NCBI GenBank assembly: GCA_949357655.1
Contig: CASHTG010000018.1
Span: 124,001 to 188,000, forward strand
Length of the DNA stretch: 64,000 bases
From: Parascedosporium putredinis
Lineage: Eukaryota > Ascomycota > Sordariomycetes > Microascales > Microascaceae
Reading direction: 5' to 3'
Below are positions 12,614 through 23,905 of this stretch, piece by piece. The notes under the pieces are model-generated. The model was given only the letters and a program-made list of their open reading frames with translations, had not been told where the DNA came from and ran no database searches. The position numbers and the translations under genes are program-made. Position 1 is the stretch's first letter; every line of letters begins with the position of its first letter.

Positions 12614-12621
12614 TATATAAA
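12614..12621 (+). promoter_or_regulatory. TATA box of the DUF8021-like gene
   Basis: TATATAAA lies 99-106 bp upstream of the ATG at 12720, a typical TATA-to-start distance for a filamentous fungal gene. Confidence 0.55.
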
Positions 12622-12719
12622 GGCCATGGAAGGAAGAACGCGACGCGCCCAATGTTATATTAACACTCCTAACTACTAGCACAAGAAAAACAGGACACGC
12701 CGCTTAATCAAGATACATC

Positions 12720-13579
12720 ATGAAGCTCTGGATTCTCGCCTTCTCCTCCCTAGCTCTGCGCGCCTCGGCCGCACCTCTCGCACAAGAAGACGAACCAGCA
12801 TGCACCCGCGAAGCCCTCATCGAAGCCGCCGACGCCTACATCGCCGCGCAGACCGAAGGCTCGCTGGACGCGCTCGCCGCCTTCCTCGCCGAAGAATGGA
12901 TCTACTGGGAAGACAACGAGGAGATTGACCCGTCGACCTCGGTGCTCGCCACCAAGGCGCTCAAGCTCGACCACCGCCGCACCAACGCCGACGTGGTCGA
13001 GTGCGCGTCCTACACGGAAATCATCTCGGCCGACCCGGCCAAACCCTACGTGATCGGCACGCAGATCCGGCACGGCGCGGACCTGAAAATCACCAAGATC
13101 GACAGCGTGGCCTCGACGACCAACTCGTGGGTGTTTGACGCCAAGAAGACACTCGACTACGTCGTCAAGGAGGACTGGTTCGAGATTCCCGAGGCGGACT
13201 GGGATGACCGGGACGTGATCAAGGCGGCGGGGACGCGTACATGGACGTGTGGAGTAATGCGACGGCGGCGGACGCGGTGCCGTGGGGTACGCCGTGCACG
13301 CGGCTGGAAGGGTCGGCGTACACGGGACGGGGCACGCCGCAGGATTCGTGCTCGGTGGGGTTGCCGACGAACCATAACCAGGCGCCGAACTCGAATAGGA
13401 GATACGTGGTGGATCAGGTGATGGGGTCGGTGAATATCTTGTGCGTGTGGGAGCATATGATGAATGCGGCGGATAGTCATGAGTTTCGGTTGGAGAATGG
13501 GAAGTTGAGGTATGTGCATACTATGACTGTGTGTGGGGGCAGGTTTGTAGGTTGTAGGTGGTGGGTTGTTGTTGGATGA
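12720..13579 (+). CDS. secreted DUF8021-like protein
   Basis: The protein starts with a clear signal peptide, MKLWILAFSSLALRASA, with likely cleavage before APLAQED. The mature part resembles the fungal secreted DUF8021 architecture: an early Cys (ACTREALIEAADAYIAA), a middle beta-rich section (VIGTQIRHGADLKITKID), then a second helical part with paired cysteines (PWGTPCTRLEG ... DSCSVGLP) and a final RRYVVDQVMGSVNILCVWEH segment. The second part is in another frame: the junction is G4 at 13229-13232, where one more G joins VIKAAG to DAYMDVW. A TATA box lies at 12614. Extracellular; biochemical role unknown. The family call rests on pattern memory, so it is moderate. Confidence 0.6.
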
Positions 13580-13787
13580 TCTCTTGTATATAGGTCTACT
13601 TGGACACTTGGCTCTTACTGTTGGGAGGCTAGCTGTTGCGTGAGTCAAGATTAGATTCGAGAAGACGACGCTGAGAAAACAAAACTTTGATTGAGGCAGT
13701 GATACAAGATGTGTATTTCCAATCTACGTTGGTTTATGCGCCAGCACAACTGAATAGTGCGTGGCGTTAGCTGCTACTCTTGTTCTT

Positions 13788-15117
13788 TCAAGTGACCAAG
13801 TCGTTCGGTGCTTGTCCCACGTTGTCGACTCGATAGCTGATAGCTAACCGAAAGACAGAAGAGTCGCGTCTCGACCACCTACGAAGAAGCCAGCTGCGCT
13901 TCCTACGAGCGATGGCTTCCCACGTAGCCATCCTTAACTCTTTTTCCCTCGCCCTATCCCGCCGTAAATGCCCTCGGATCATCTCAACCGTCGCCGGCTG
14001 CCCCGTCCGCGGATCGAGCGCGCCGAGTTTGTCGCGCGCACCCCCGTGATCCAGGAGCCATTCCGCAAAATCCCAGTCCTTGTTCTGCAGCGCCGCGTCC
14101 AAGGGCGTGCAACTTTGGGTAGCGGCCGGATTGAACACGACGTTGGTCGCCACCTGCGGGTCGAATCGCAGGGGTATGTCCCTTTTCTCGTCGACTTGCA
14201 CGCCGTCCACGGTGAGGAGGTACTCTGCCACGGGTTTCCGTCGCGAAAATGGTACTGGGACCCGGGCGAGGTATGGGTTAGAGGGATCGTGGTTTTGAGA
14301 GAGAAGGTGTAGGCTGAGGGTGGCGTAGTGGGGGTTGGCGCCATGGTCTAGGAGTTTTTGCACGATGGTCATGTCGTAGCTGCCCACGGCGACCTCGAGG
14401 GCCCTCCCGCTCGTGCGGTCGAGGGTTGGGGCTTGGGAGTGCCCGGGATAGACCCGCCGAGATTAGGATCCGCTCCCTTCTCCAGCAGGAAGCCCAACAC
14501 CGGGGTGGCGAGGAAGTGCGCGCAGTACGACCAGGCAACTTGGAGATCGTCGCTCAGGGGGCCAGCCAAGCTTGGTTCGGATGCCATCCCGCGTCGAGAA
14601 ATACCTGAAGCAACCTGGTGATGTCTTGGGCTGGGAGATCGGGGCCCCGCGGATGTCTTTCAAAGGTGGATATGTTGCCGAATTTCTGGGGCTCGAGCCT
14701 TGCGAAGACGTTGCTGTGGAGGCTCGCGCCATTGGCTAGGAGGAAGCGGGCGACTTCGGCCTGTCCCCCAAAGGAGGCGTGCTCTAGGCCGTACTGTAGT
14801 ACTGCGCGAGAGGGAGTGTTGTGTTGGACGAATGCCGTGACGTCGGCGAGGTCGCCCTGGTCGCAGGCGATGTAAAAGTCCACCCCTACAATGTTGTCGC
14901 CTATCGAGTAGGCGTGGTTCGCGTACTCTGACCTGGGTAACGGCGCGGGAAGGGTCGATGCATTGGAACGATCGTGTCCAGCGCTGGCGTTGACGGATTC
15001 GGCGCCCGTCTGCCGCTCATTGTCGGCGGGGCTCGAGAGGGAGCGTCTGAGTTTGTTCATCTCCTCGGTGTGCGAGATGAAGCTCAGCATGCGCTGCCGC
15101 TGGTTGTCTAGCTCCAT
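13788..15117 (-). CDS. ankyrin-repeat protein
   Basis: Reads from ATG at 15117 to the stop at 13788 on the minus strand. The N-terminus (MELDNQRQRMLSFISHTEEM) is helical and charged. Several ankyrin-like repeats follow: a first one ending in VARFLLANGASLH, then VLGFLLEKGADPN, then LEVAVGSYDMTIVQKLLDHGANPHY, then TPLDAALQNKDWDFAEWLLDHGG. The frame changes twice, at G5 14557-14561 (WLAP to LSDDLQV) and G3 14424-14426 (KPQP to LDRTSGRALEV); one added C on the coding strand at each restores a single frame. The C-terminus is basic (RKRSWLLRRWSRR). It probably acts as an intracellular scaffold; no effector domain is visible. Confidence 0.75.
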
Positions 15118-16380
15118 ATTTTCGTATCGTATCCGAACAAAGGTCTTCTTTTGATTTTTGGTCTATTTTATTTCGCGTTTAGCTATTTTTCTTTTCTTTT
15201 GCGGCTTTGGCTCAGGTTAAATACTGTTCTTGTCGCTCGCTTCGCCTTGCTTGAGGAAGGAACAGCTGCGCCACCAAACAAACGTAGGCAAACGAGTGTG
15301 AGAAACGCAAGACGAGATCGCTTAGTCAGTGGCGATGACCTCGGAACGTGAAGCGAGATACCAAGCGGACGAAAATAGACGACTCCGCCAACTGGAGGAT
15401 TTATTGCCTTGCGTGTATCTCTTCTGGTTCTGAGATGGGGTTTAGCTAATCTTGCTGTCTCTGGCCAAGTGGGTCGAAGAAACAAATTCCGCGGGCATCG
15501 TGACGCATCCGCCTCGTCAACACCCGTCTGTAAACCTGTCACGACATCATACGCAAAGAGTATGTAGACGTAAGCACACTTGGAGTGTGGAAAGAAAAGT
15601 ATGTTGGCATATATTCAAGACATTGCTGTCCTGGGAATACAGGGTAGCTGGCGAGTTAAAAAGAAAAAAAGAGAAAGAAAAGAAAGAAAAAGGAATTCGC
15701 AAAAAACCTCGATCCAGTCATGTAAGCCAGCCAACTGAAGATGGACATCATTGCAACGGCCCAAGGAGGAGGGCCATTCCAAAGAAAGCCTCTCCTTTTT
15801 GGTCTGGAGGAAACTTCAAGTTTGGAATCATCTCTTGACCCCATCTCCAAGGAGGAATCGGCCTCCCTCCGGCGCAGGACCTGGATTATCTTTACCAAGA
15901 GGAAGGTGCAGCATCACCACTCAAAGTGACTCCAGACCAACCTTCAAGGGGACCCTCACACGTAGTAGGACCCCTTGGAAAAATTTTCATTTTGTTTATG
16001 TACCAGGTAGTGAATCATCATGGCTTTTGATTGATTTATTTCCTCCTAGTAAACTGGTAAACACTAACTTGCATTCACAGATCACTCCATCCTAGCATTT
16101 CCTTATAAATATCTACTTTCCCCTCCTCAAGTGAAACCCTGGTTTGTCTCCTTGGCTTTCATCTGCTAGAGCCTGACTGCTCTGTGAGTCTATCCCCTTT
16201 CCTTTATCCTCTCTCTCCCTATGAAACACCTTTTCCTTCCAGGTAACCACCCTTTTGTGTTTCTTTTTAACTCTTTCTTCCAAGATTTCAAGTTCCAACT
16301 CCTTCTCCCTTTGCATCTGTATCTGCAACCAAGAGGTTTCGACTTCCAGTAAGTAATCCTTTGAATCCACCCTTCCAAAC
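15118..16380. other. intergenic, divergent promoters
   Basis: Region between the ankyrin gene (-) and the DUF3716 gene (+). It contains an A/G-rich tract (15658-15715) and a pyrimidine-rich leader before 16381 typical of fungal promoters. No coding evidence. Confidence 0.5.
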
Positions 16381-17345
16381 ATGACCCCCTCCACGGCAAA
16401 CCACGTTTCCCTCCCCGAGCCCACCTCTCTAACCAATATTCCCTCTGCCAAGGCCATGGTCTTCACAACCACCCACACGGGCGGCGTCCTCCGCACCCAG
16501 GAAATCTGGTCCGTCATGGACAGCGGCGCCGTCAAGCTCACCGCCGCCTCCGCGCCGCGGCCCCACCCCGAGGCGCTGCTGTTCGACGTGCCCCTGCGCA
16601 AGGACAGCGTGACATTATACTGGGATCGATCGCACAGGATCGAGTCCGCCATCATCAACGCCACGGGACACGCTCAGCAGGTGGCTTGTGTCAAGTGCGC
16701 GCGGGACAACGGGCCCTTTCGCCAATGCGTGGTGCGGGAGGGGCTCGCCAAGGGTGGGTGCGGGAATTGTCATTACCCTGGGCATAGCACGAGCTGTTCG
16801 TTTCGTACTGGCCCGGGCGCCACAGGTAAGTTCACCGTCCCGGACTTGAATTCTTTTATGAAGCCCACGATTTCCTCAGTTCGATTTTCTTTTTCTCTTT
16901 TCTTTTCACTGACGTTTGATTACCGTGTCCAGGACCTCAACTCCCAGCCCCCATGGACCAGCTCCCGCAACACAGGCCGCTGTCGCTCCCGGGCATCCGG
17001 CCGAGCGTCCCCAGTCGGTTCGTGGCCTTGCCTCCGATGACACCGTCGACCGCACCTCGTCCCCGGACACCATGAAGAAAGAGCTTGCGTCCTCCCCCTC
17101 GCCGTAACGGACATGCCTCGCACCCGCCCTCGAGCTCTTCGATTTCCACCGTTCGAGCCCTCAACGTGTCACGAGAGGATGTCGCCGGCTTCACCAGGGA
17201 TGTGTTGGGCGTCGCCCAGCCTTCTAACTCGGTTACCAACGCGCAGATTGTCGAGTTTCTTCATATGGTCATCCGCTACTTGGAGGAGCATGAGCATCCC
17301 GCGAGCTCTGTCGAGGAGCATGTCAACCGTGATGAGAGCAGCTAG
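16381..17345 (+). CDS. DUF3716 domain protein
   Basis: The first exon (16381-16825) contains a Cys-rich module: CVKCARDNGPFRQCV, then GGCGNCHYPGHSTSCSF. The C-X2-C, GPF-X2-C and C-X2-C-X8-C pattern matches DUF3716, a fungal-specific possible zinc-binding module. Intron 16826-16932 (GTAAGT...TCCAG). Exon 2 encodes a Ser/Pro-rich linker and a helical C-terminus (LNVSREDVAGFTRDVLGV ... EFLHMVIRYLEEHE). Exon 2 changes frame at C5 16948-16952 and probably twice more near 17092-17130; restoring C residues gives PAPHGPAPATQAAV and then the helical tail ending at 17345. Nuclear or regulatory role is only a guess; function unknown. Confidence 0.65.
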
Positions 17346-18565
17346 GAAGGTTTTGTTCGAGGACGCGTTTATATTATAAAGGTGTCTAGAATTTGTAGTC
17401 CTCGTTTGAAGAAGGCAAGAGAACTTGGGTCGGTTTTAATTTGTTTGATGCCCTTCAGGCTCAAGATTAGCAAGCAGCACTTGTCGATGCTAGTTTCTAT
17501 ATGAAAAATTGATATTGATCATCCCCATGTTGCATCTGCCCTAACCGAGAATGACAGATTGACGAGGAACTAGGACGCCAAAATTGGCCATTTGAGCTAC
17601 ATTAAATTCCCAGAAGCATAGATATAAATGTAAGGAGCTGTATCAAGGCTTCAAGTAGAGGGTAGGTTAGCAAGCACCGGATTTCGTCAAACATGAAGAA
17701 GGGGACAGAAACCCGGGCTTTTCCAATTGCATCACGCCATCGCCTCAACCCTCTCCCTTTACTCACTTCCTAACTAGGACCTTCAAGTGCAGCATTTCCT
17801 TTTTTTTTTTTTTTTCGTCAGACTTTTCAGATTCTTGCGTCGGTATCTTCCAATTTTTTTCCACCCCAGCAGAGGCTGTAATCTACCCATATATGATTAA
17901 AGTCTTGGCTATCAAACATCCCGATTTTCGCCACGCCATACTGTTGACGTTCCAGGCGAAGCATCGTGTCCCATACTGGGAATGGTGCGTCCGACTCCGC
18001 TTTGTCAAGGTTGCTCTTCACCAACGGGGAGTTTGGGTCCTTTTCTCCGGGAGGATTCCACTCTGCATACTAGTGCATCTTCTCCATGTCATTCTCCGCC
18101 CTACCAACGCCCTCTGTCGGCCAACTTTTGACATTGATGGAGGCCCTTTTGCGCGGTTCAGTCTTTGCCCGCTACGCCAGCTGCTGGCAGCCCCAACTCT
18201 TTGAATCCACGAGCTAATACACCAATCAAGTATCCAGACACCCTCGGATCTCTTTTGCCGAGTGGTGTTGCCGGCTGGTGCAGAGGGGAGCATTTGGAAG
18301 AAAAAAGAAATCGAGGGAAAATCGAAAAGGAAAAAAAGTTTAAAATCAGCCACATGGCCCGAGGTCGAGACTGCCGCTTTCGGTCTCGTCTTATTAGTCC
18401 CCTCCAGTCTTGGCCCCCATTTCGATAATTCTCCATCATCCTCAAATCCCGGCTGCCCCACGTCAACCAGCATCTTCAACACGTCTGCGGCATAGATAAA
18501 AGCCCATCTCCATAAACTCCCTCTTCTCCCTTCCCCCGCCCGCTCCCCTCTTTACACGCCACACC
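17346..18565. other. intergenic region
   Basis: 1.2 kb without a supportable gene. A T-tract occurs near 17797-17816. The 3' part just before 18566 (CT-rich, ACACC before ATG) looks like the promoter and leader of the GNAT gene. Confidence 0.5.
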
Positions 18566-19148
18566 ATGACCGTCAACCAAACCCCCACCCAAACCCTCCA
18601 CTACCGCGTCGCCGTCCCCGACGATGCCGCCCGCCTCCAAACCTTCGTAAAGTCCGCCTACCGCGGCGAATCCAGCCGCCAGGGCTGGACCACCGAGGCG
18701 GACCTCCTCAACGACGAGCGCATCAGCGTCAAGGCATGGTGGACAAGATCGTCACCCCGGACAGCTCCGTCCTGCTCGTGACCAGCGCCGACGACGACAC
18801 CGCGCTCATCGCCTGCTGCGAGGTCCTCCGCCGCGGGCCCGACCTCGCCTATTTCGGCATGTTCGCCGTGGATCCCACCCGCCAGGGCCTCGGGCTCGGT
18901 CGCCAGGTCCTCGCCTACGCGGAGCTGTACTGCGCCAAGACGTGGGGGTCTCCAAGATCGAGATGAGCGTGATTTGGACCCGCGACGAGCTCATCTCGTG
19001 GTATATTCGCCGTGGTTACAGGAAGACGGGCGAGAAGAAGCCGTTTCCGTACGATGAGCTGGTGAATGGTGTGGCGTTGAGGGATGATTTGTACTTTGAT
19101 GTCTTGGAGAAGGAGTTGCCTGCCATTCCGGTCGAAGTCCCTGTTTAG
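18566..19148 (+). CDS. GNAT family N-acetyltransferase
   Basis: About 195 residues in three frames that join cleanly. The N-terminus HYRVAVPDDAARLQTFVKSAYRGE is the typical GNAT strand 1/helix 1 opening. The acetyl-CoA binding motif A reads FGMFAVDPTRQGLGLGRQVL (the R/Q-X-X-G-X-G/A signature). Then SKIEMSVIWTRDELISWYIRRGYRKTG is motif B with the usual FYxxxGF-like segment. Frame junctions are near 18733 (ISVK to AMVDKIV) and G5 18944-18948 (AKTWG to VSKIEM), each fixed by one base. Soluble acyltransferase; acceptor unknown. No introns are visible. Confidence 0.82.
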
Positions 19149-19491
19149 ACCCTGAGAGGAGGATCTCATCGGCTTTCTTTCTACCCTCTAGACTTATCAT
19201 CGTCCTGCCAATCTTTCGCTACCTTTACCGCCTTCCACCAAACTCGACTTGAACTTTTATTGCAGCCGACGATGAGAGTTTTTGCTGCCACGCACCCATG
19301 ATGAGACAAGAGGGGACGGAGGCAACTTTCACTATTTTCTGGTGTTGCGGAGTCCTTGAACTATATAGAATAGGTTTTATCAATGTTAAAAGCCATCTTC
19401 AAACATGCTCGCCTTTGTATGCCTTTCCTTTTTATTTCTCGTGCTGCGGTGCGCAGTTTATTCATGAGTGTCTCATTCCTCTTCCCGGCGC
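19149..19491. other. convergent 3' intergenic
   Basis: Short convergent spacer between the GNAT (+) and kinesin (-) genes; it shows nothing beyond likely 3' UTRs. Confidence 0.5.
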
Positions 19492-20834
19492 CTACTTCGC
19501 ACCTACTAAACTCCCGTACTTGAGAGAATTCAAAGTAGCAGCATACTGATCCTTGCCCGGCGAAAGCGTAACAATCATACTCGACCCCCGCTCCCGGAAT
19601 CCAGAAAGTGCTGCCGCAGCACCATGGTCAGCGCCGAAGACCGAAACGGCACCCTCGGCAGTTTTTCGACCAGGCCCTCATCACCTCCTTCAGCGCCAGC
19701 AGATCCGCGTTGATCTGTCGACCCTCCTGCTTCTCTTGGGGCGTCTGCTTCGGGATATTCGTCTGTGCTGCGCCCTTTTCCTGGTGATACTCGGCCCCCG
19801 CGAGGTCGATAAAGACCATTTTCCCTCCGATACCGTCACCCGCGGCGGCGGCGACAATCTTCTGGATCTCGTCTTCCGCGGCGGACAACTTGGCCTCGTA
19901 CTCGGCCTTTTCCGCCTCCGCCGCGTCGATCCGCGCCTGGTCTACCTGGTACTCTGGATTCGGGGCCCAGCCACCGCCCGGGACGGCGACAATGGCCTTG
20001 GTCTGCTCCTCAATACTAATATCCGTGGCGCGCTTCCCCACGGGAACTAAGCTCAGACTGGCAGTCGTAGAGCGCCATGCGCGCGTCGACGAGGTCTTGG
20101 TTAATAATCTCGACCTCCAGCACCGCATGCGTCCTCGAGCTCTGATCGTGCACGCTCGATGAACCCACCGAACGCCTCCCCAGAGCCTCTATCAACTCTT
20201 GGCGGAGACCCTCAAACGTCCAACACGCCCTCTGCACAATAGGTCTGACCCGCACTTTGCCATCCTCCAAGGTCTCGGTAGGCCCGCGGATGTGCGTCCT
20301 GCCGTCGGGTCCCTCGCGAATATGGCACTCGGTGCGGCCTCCGAGCAGGTCAAAGGCAGACTTCTTGCGCAGCTCAAAGAGACTGAATCCGATGCCTAGC
20401 CTACCGCACCCCGAGACAGAGGACGACGTCTCGAGGCCGCGAAACAGAGCTTGCGCGGCGCCGAGGCAGAGGCCAAGCTGGTCGTCGTCGGCGTAGTCGT
20501 AGCCGATAATGGTGTGCGTTTTGCCGCTGCCGGAATGGCCGTAGGCGAAGAAGCTGGATGTGCCGCCGCGCAGGACGGTGGGGATGGCGGGTGCGACGAT
20601 GGAGGCGAATACTGTGGCGTTGACGTCGTCGGGCTGGAAGATGCCGGCGAAGGCTGGTGGGCTTTTCCAGGGCTTGTCTGTCGCTCCTTTCTTGTCTATC
20701 GAGATGGAGGAAAGGGATTCGGCGTTGGTGTCGGCTGCGTGATCTACTTGTCCGGATTTTGATTCGTCTTCTGAGAGTGGTCGCCATCGGGCGTAGACGT
20801 TGATGGCCCCTGTCTTCGGGGTGGGAGCTGCCAT
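19492..20834 (-). CDS. kinesin motor-domain protein with enlarged switch I-switch II segment
   Basis: ATG at 20834; stop TAG at 19494-19492. The protein is essentially a motor domain of about 450 residues. The P-loop is GHSGSGKTHT (canonical GQTGSGKTYT), switch I SSRTHAV, switch II FIDLAGAE, followed by INADLLALKEVMRAW and the neck-proximal VPFRSSALTMVL ... LNSLKYGSLVGA. About 113 residues separate SSRTH from DLAGAE, against roughly 34 in conventional kinesin; the excess includes a heptad-like segment ARIDAAEAEKAEYEAKLSAAE. Frame junctions fall at C4 20036-20039, T5 19662-19666 and C5 19585-19589. No long coiled-coil stalk follows, so it is not a conventional transporter. Microtubule ATPase by homology; the pathway is unknown. 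Confidence 0.85.
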
Positions 20835-21684
20835 TGCGAAGCGGTGGATGGACGACCCGTTGAATGTCCTAGGCTGATTTGATGCCTCTTATCTCGATCT
20901 CGTCCTTTTTCTTCTTTTCTTTCCTCATTTATGTTGCGGAGTCGTCGTTTAAATATGCACGAGGTCGTGTCAATTAATTCTGGTGCCTGAAAGGTTGCCC
21001 GCCTCCGGATCGGAGCTGTTGCACTGGCAACGCACTAGTTCAGAGACGACATGATTGATTGGTTACAATGGATCTGGCTGGGGATGAATATCATAAGCAT
21101 ACAGCGGCGGATACCTCTACGCACAAGCGACAAGCGCCTCGAGACTTGCCTGTCTTTAGCGCCGGTCGAGACTCCAGCAGACTCAAGATCTAGACCGTTG
21201 GGGGATACTAACTTGCCGTTGATTTTCACGACTTAAGGCTGACTTGCCCGCGTACTTCTGGGTATTCGCTGTGGTGCTTCATGACAATAAACAGCTGCCT
21301 CGAGCAGTATGTGCAGGAGAGTCCGGATCTCAAAAGCGGGCGGTTTGTGGCACAAATGGCACAGAAAACCGGCGTACGCCAAAGAGAATAGTGAAATAGA
21401 TTGGGTGGAGCAAAAACTGAAGTATTTTGAGATGGTATTTGGTATGGTTGAGCGAATACGCAGGACTGAGTCGATGTCGGACTAACACATTTTTCTTCAC
21501 TGACCACGAGCCAAGCAGGGGGCTACATCAATGTGAATTATAACCCTTCAATCTACTGTTTGACGAAGGAGGTCCTGAGCTAGTTCATGTTGAAAAATGA
21601 ATCACGGATGGCATTAACTTTGTTCCATAGATCATGAGTCTCTTCTCCATTCTTTTCCTATTTTGTTTTCTTTTTATCCTTACC
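20835..21684. other. intergenic region
   Basis: 850 bp between the kinesin start and the 3' end of the NmrA-like gene. Small ORFs here show no recognisable domain. Confidence 0.5.
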
Positions 21685-23057
21685 TCAATGGGTTAAGCTT
21701 CCCGATCCATATCGATAATACAATTGATGCCCCGTAGGCGGTAGAACAAGGAGCATAAAGATCCAATGCCCTGCGTATCCACACTTCATTATAGCCGAGA
21801 CGAGAAACCTACTAGTCCATCCTTCACAAGTTCTAAACCAAGGGCCGTTCTGCCTCACATATTCCTCCCAAGTATTCAACTCTTCATCCAACTCGGCGTG
21901 CAGCTCGCGCAGCTCCGCGGGACCTGATGGGCCAAAGTAGCCTACCTCACCCACCACCGGATTTCTGTGCGAAAGGTTTTCCTCGAACCAGCTCCCAGTG
22001 GAAGGGGGCAGCTCGTCGAGCGTGGAGCAGCGCACAGTCTTGCCGGTGACGCGAGACCACGTATCGGTAATCTCCTTCAGAGAGTAGAACGCCGTGGCGG
22101 CGAGCACATGCCTGCCGTTCCACTTGGCGGGGTCTCGTAGAGCGGGGCCGAGATATTTTCCCGTGTCGTTGATGTCGATGTACGGGAGCGTGAGGTCATC
22201 TGTCCAGGCATAAGGGAGACGGATGGTGCCGTCCGGGAGCTATACATGTGCGTTTAGTATGGTGTAGCCATAAAAGTGCGAGGCAGCATTTCCTTGAAGG
22301 TTTCTCTTACCTTGGTGGGTGGGGGAAGCCGGGCGCTTTCGCGTTCTGCATGTACCAGCCTGCCCAAAAGAAAACGGTAAAAGGAAAGCCCAGCGTACGG
22401 ACGTACTCTTCTACCTTGGCCTTGCTGTCAAAGTGTTCGTAGCTGGTCACTTGGCCTTCCGTCTCCTTTTCGATGCTTGGCAGCGAAGACCAGATAAATT
22501 GTGTCACGCCGGCGGCTCGGGCGGCGTCTGCCACGACTTTGCCTTGCGCTTGCTCAACTTCAGCACTGGCGTTGTCCCAAACTGAGACTCGTTAGAATTT
22601 GATTGGGGGAACGTGGTCCACGACGAAGGAGGGGATGGCGAAAAGTCACGTACAGTTGGTTACAGAGAAGACGACGTGCGCTCCTTCGACCACTGGTGGC
22701 AAAGTCTCGGGTTTGCTAAGGTCCGCCTAGGAAACAAGATTTAAAACGGTCAGAATCATGTCGGGCTAAGGGTCACAATCAGGAAGAGTGGGATCATACC
22801 GAAACTACCTCTACACTTCGTTTAGCAAGTTCTTGGGCGCCGGGTTTAGAGGAGTCCCGGGTTACTCCCCGGAGTCTATACTCCTTGGAGAATACAGGGT
22901 GGTTCAGGAGGTAGGTGACCAAGGCCCCGCCCTGCTGACCTGTGGCTCCGAAAATTACAAAAGCCTCGACATTGAGCTTATATCTCGGTGGAAGTGATTT
23001 CTTCGTGGGAATTTCAAGGTTCCTGACGAGGTCGTTGTTGGCAAGGTGCCCAACCAA
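21685..23057 (-). CDS. NmrA-like NAD(P)-binding protein
   Basis: Four exons: 23057-22800, 22726-22654, 22581-22311 and 22239-21685; introns of 73, 72 and 71 bp, all GT-AG with CTAAC-like branches. The Rossmann fingerprint FVIFGATGQQGGALV is followed by RGVTRDSSKP, HVVFSVTNFWDN, QGKVVADAARAAGVTQFIWSSLPS and FTVFFWAGWYMQN, all typical of NmrA/HSCARG atypical SDRs. G5 at 22321-22325 needs one more G on the plus strand to give PGFPPPTKLPDG over intron 3. The last 30 or so residues after RQNGPWF do not look family-like, so the true stop may be a little upstream. NmrA-type proteins usually sense redox dinucleotides or act as reductases; which applies cannot be told. Confidence 0.83.
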
Positions 23058-23905
23058 TCTGTGGAAACCTAGGTCTGCTATTTATATCACATAAACTATT
23101 CGATTCCGGATCGACCAAGATTGAGTTTTCGAGCATACATTCAATGGATCCATCCATAGGTGTATGCTAGGGGGATGGCTCAACTGATCCATCCATCAAT
23201 GGATTTGTAATAATGGATTGATGGACATCTTAGCATCAACGGCTCTGCCACCCACCGGAATTCGTAGCTCCCCACTACCCGGAGGCTCCACCATGTATTA
23301 GATGATGCGGAGCTCCGCCCGTCTCGACATCGAGAAATTTCGCCTGAGGATTGGCGGGACGTACCGGAAGGGCGCCCTTTTTCTAAACCTTCTTCGCCCA
23401 GAAGTACCTCGGTATGGCTGATGTAGATGTTAAGATGAGGCCTGGTGCACAATTATTCTTGTCGTTTATACCTCGGTACATATTAATCGGTCATTTTTGT
23501 ATGCATCTATGGTGACGGAGACATGCTTACAAAGTTTCGTTTTAGAGCAAAGTTCCTTCCATGGATCAATGTTCGAGTGCATATCTTTTGATGGTAAGTA
23601 ATGCCATCCATGAATCCGGGTATCAAGGAGCACGTATCCCTCTACTTCTCATGAGTGGCTTCAGTAAGAATATACAAGTGTAGGAAAAAGATCAAGATGG
23701 CAACCCGCTTAAAAGAGCACAAATGACGTATGCGGTCAGGCCCTAGCAGGACAGATAAAGGCGAGCCCCTGACCTTACGTGTAAGCGACGACCAGAGACG
23801 GGTTGTTATCGACGTGAATTGTTCAGATCGAGAAACATAAGTAGCCAGACGGAAGAGAGGATTCTACATATTCTTCACTATCTAATAACCTGCCACGAAG
23901 TTGAC
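23058..23905. other. AT-rich intergenic region with short repeats
   Basis: No gene is seen. ATGGATCCATCCAT-like palindromic and direct motifs occur at 23148-23222, and a repeat shared with 29258-29372 lies at 23251-23371. Confidence 0.5.
23251..23371 (+). repeat. dispersed repeat copy A, 3' of the NLR locus
   Basis: This 120-bp segment aligns with 29258-29372 in the same orientation. Shared blocks are CACCGG, CCCCACTACCCGG, GGCTCCACC, ATGCGG, CTCCGCCC, TCGAG and CGGAAG, at about 65% identity by eye. It contains no ORF. It looks like a diverged fragment of a dispersed element; I cannot name the family. Confidence 0.6.
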
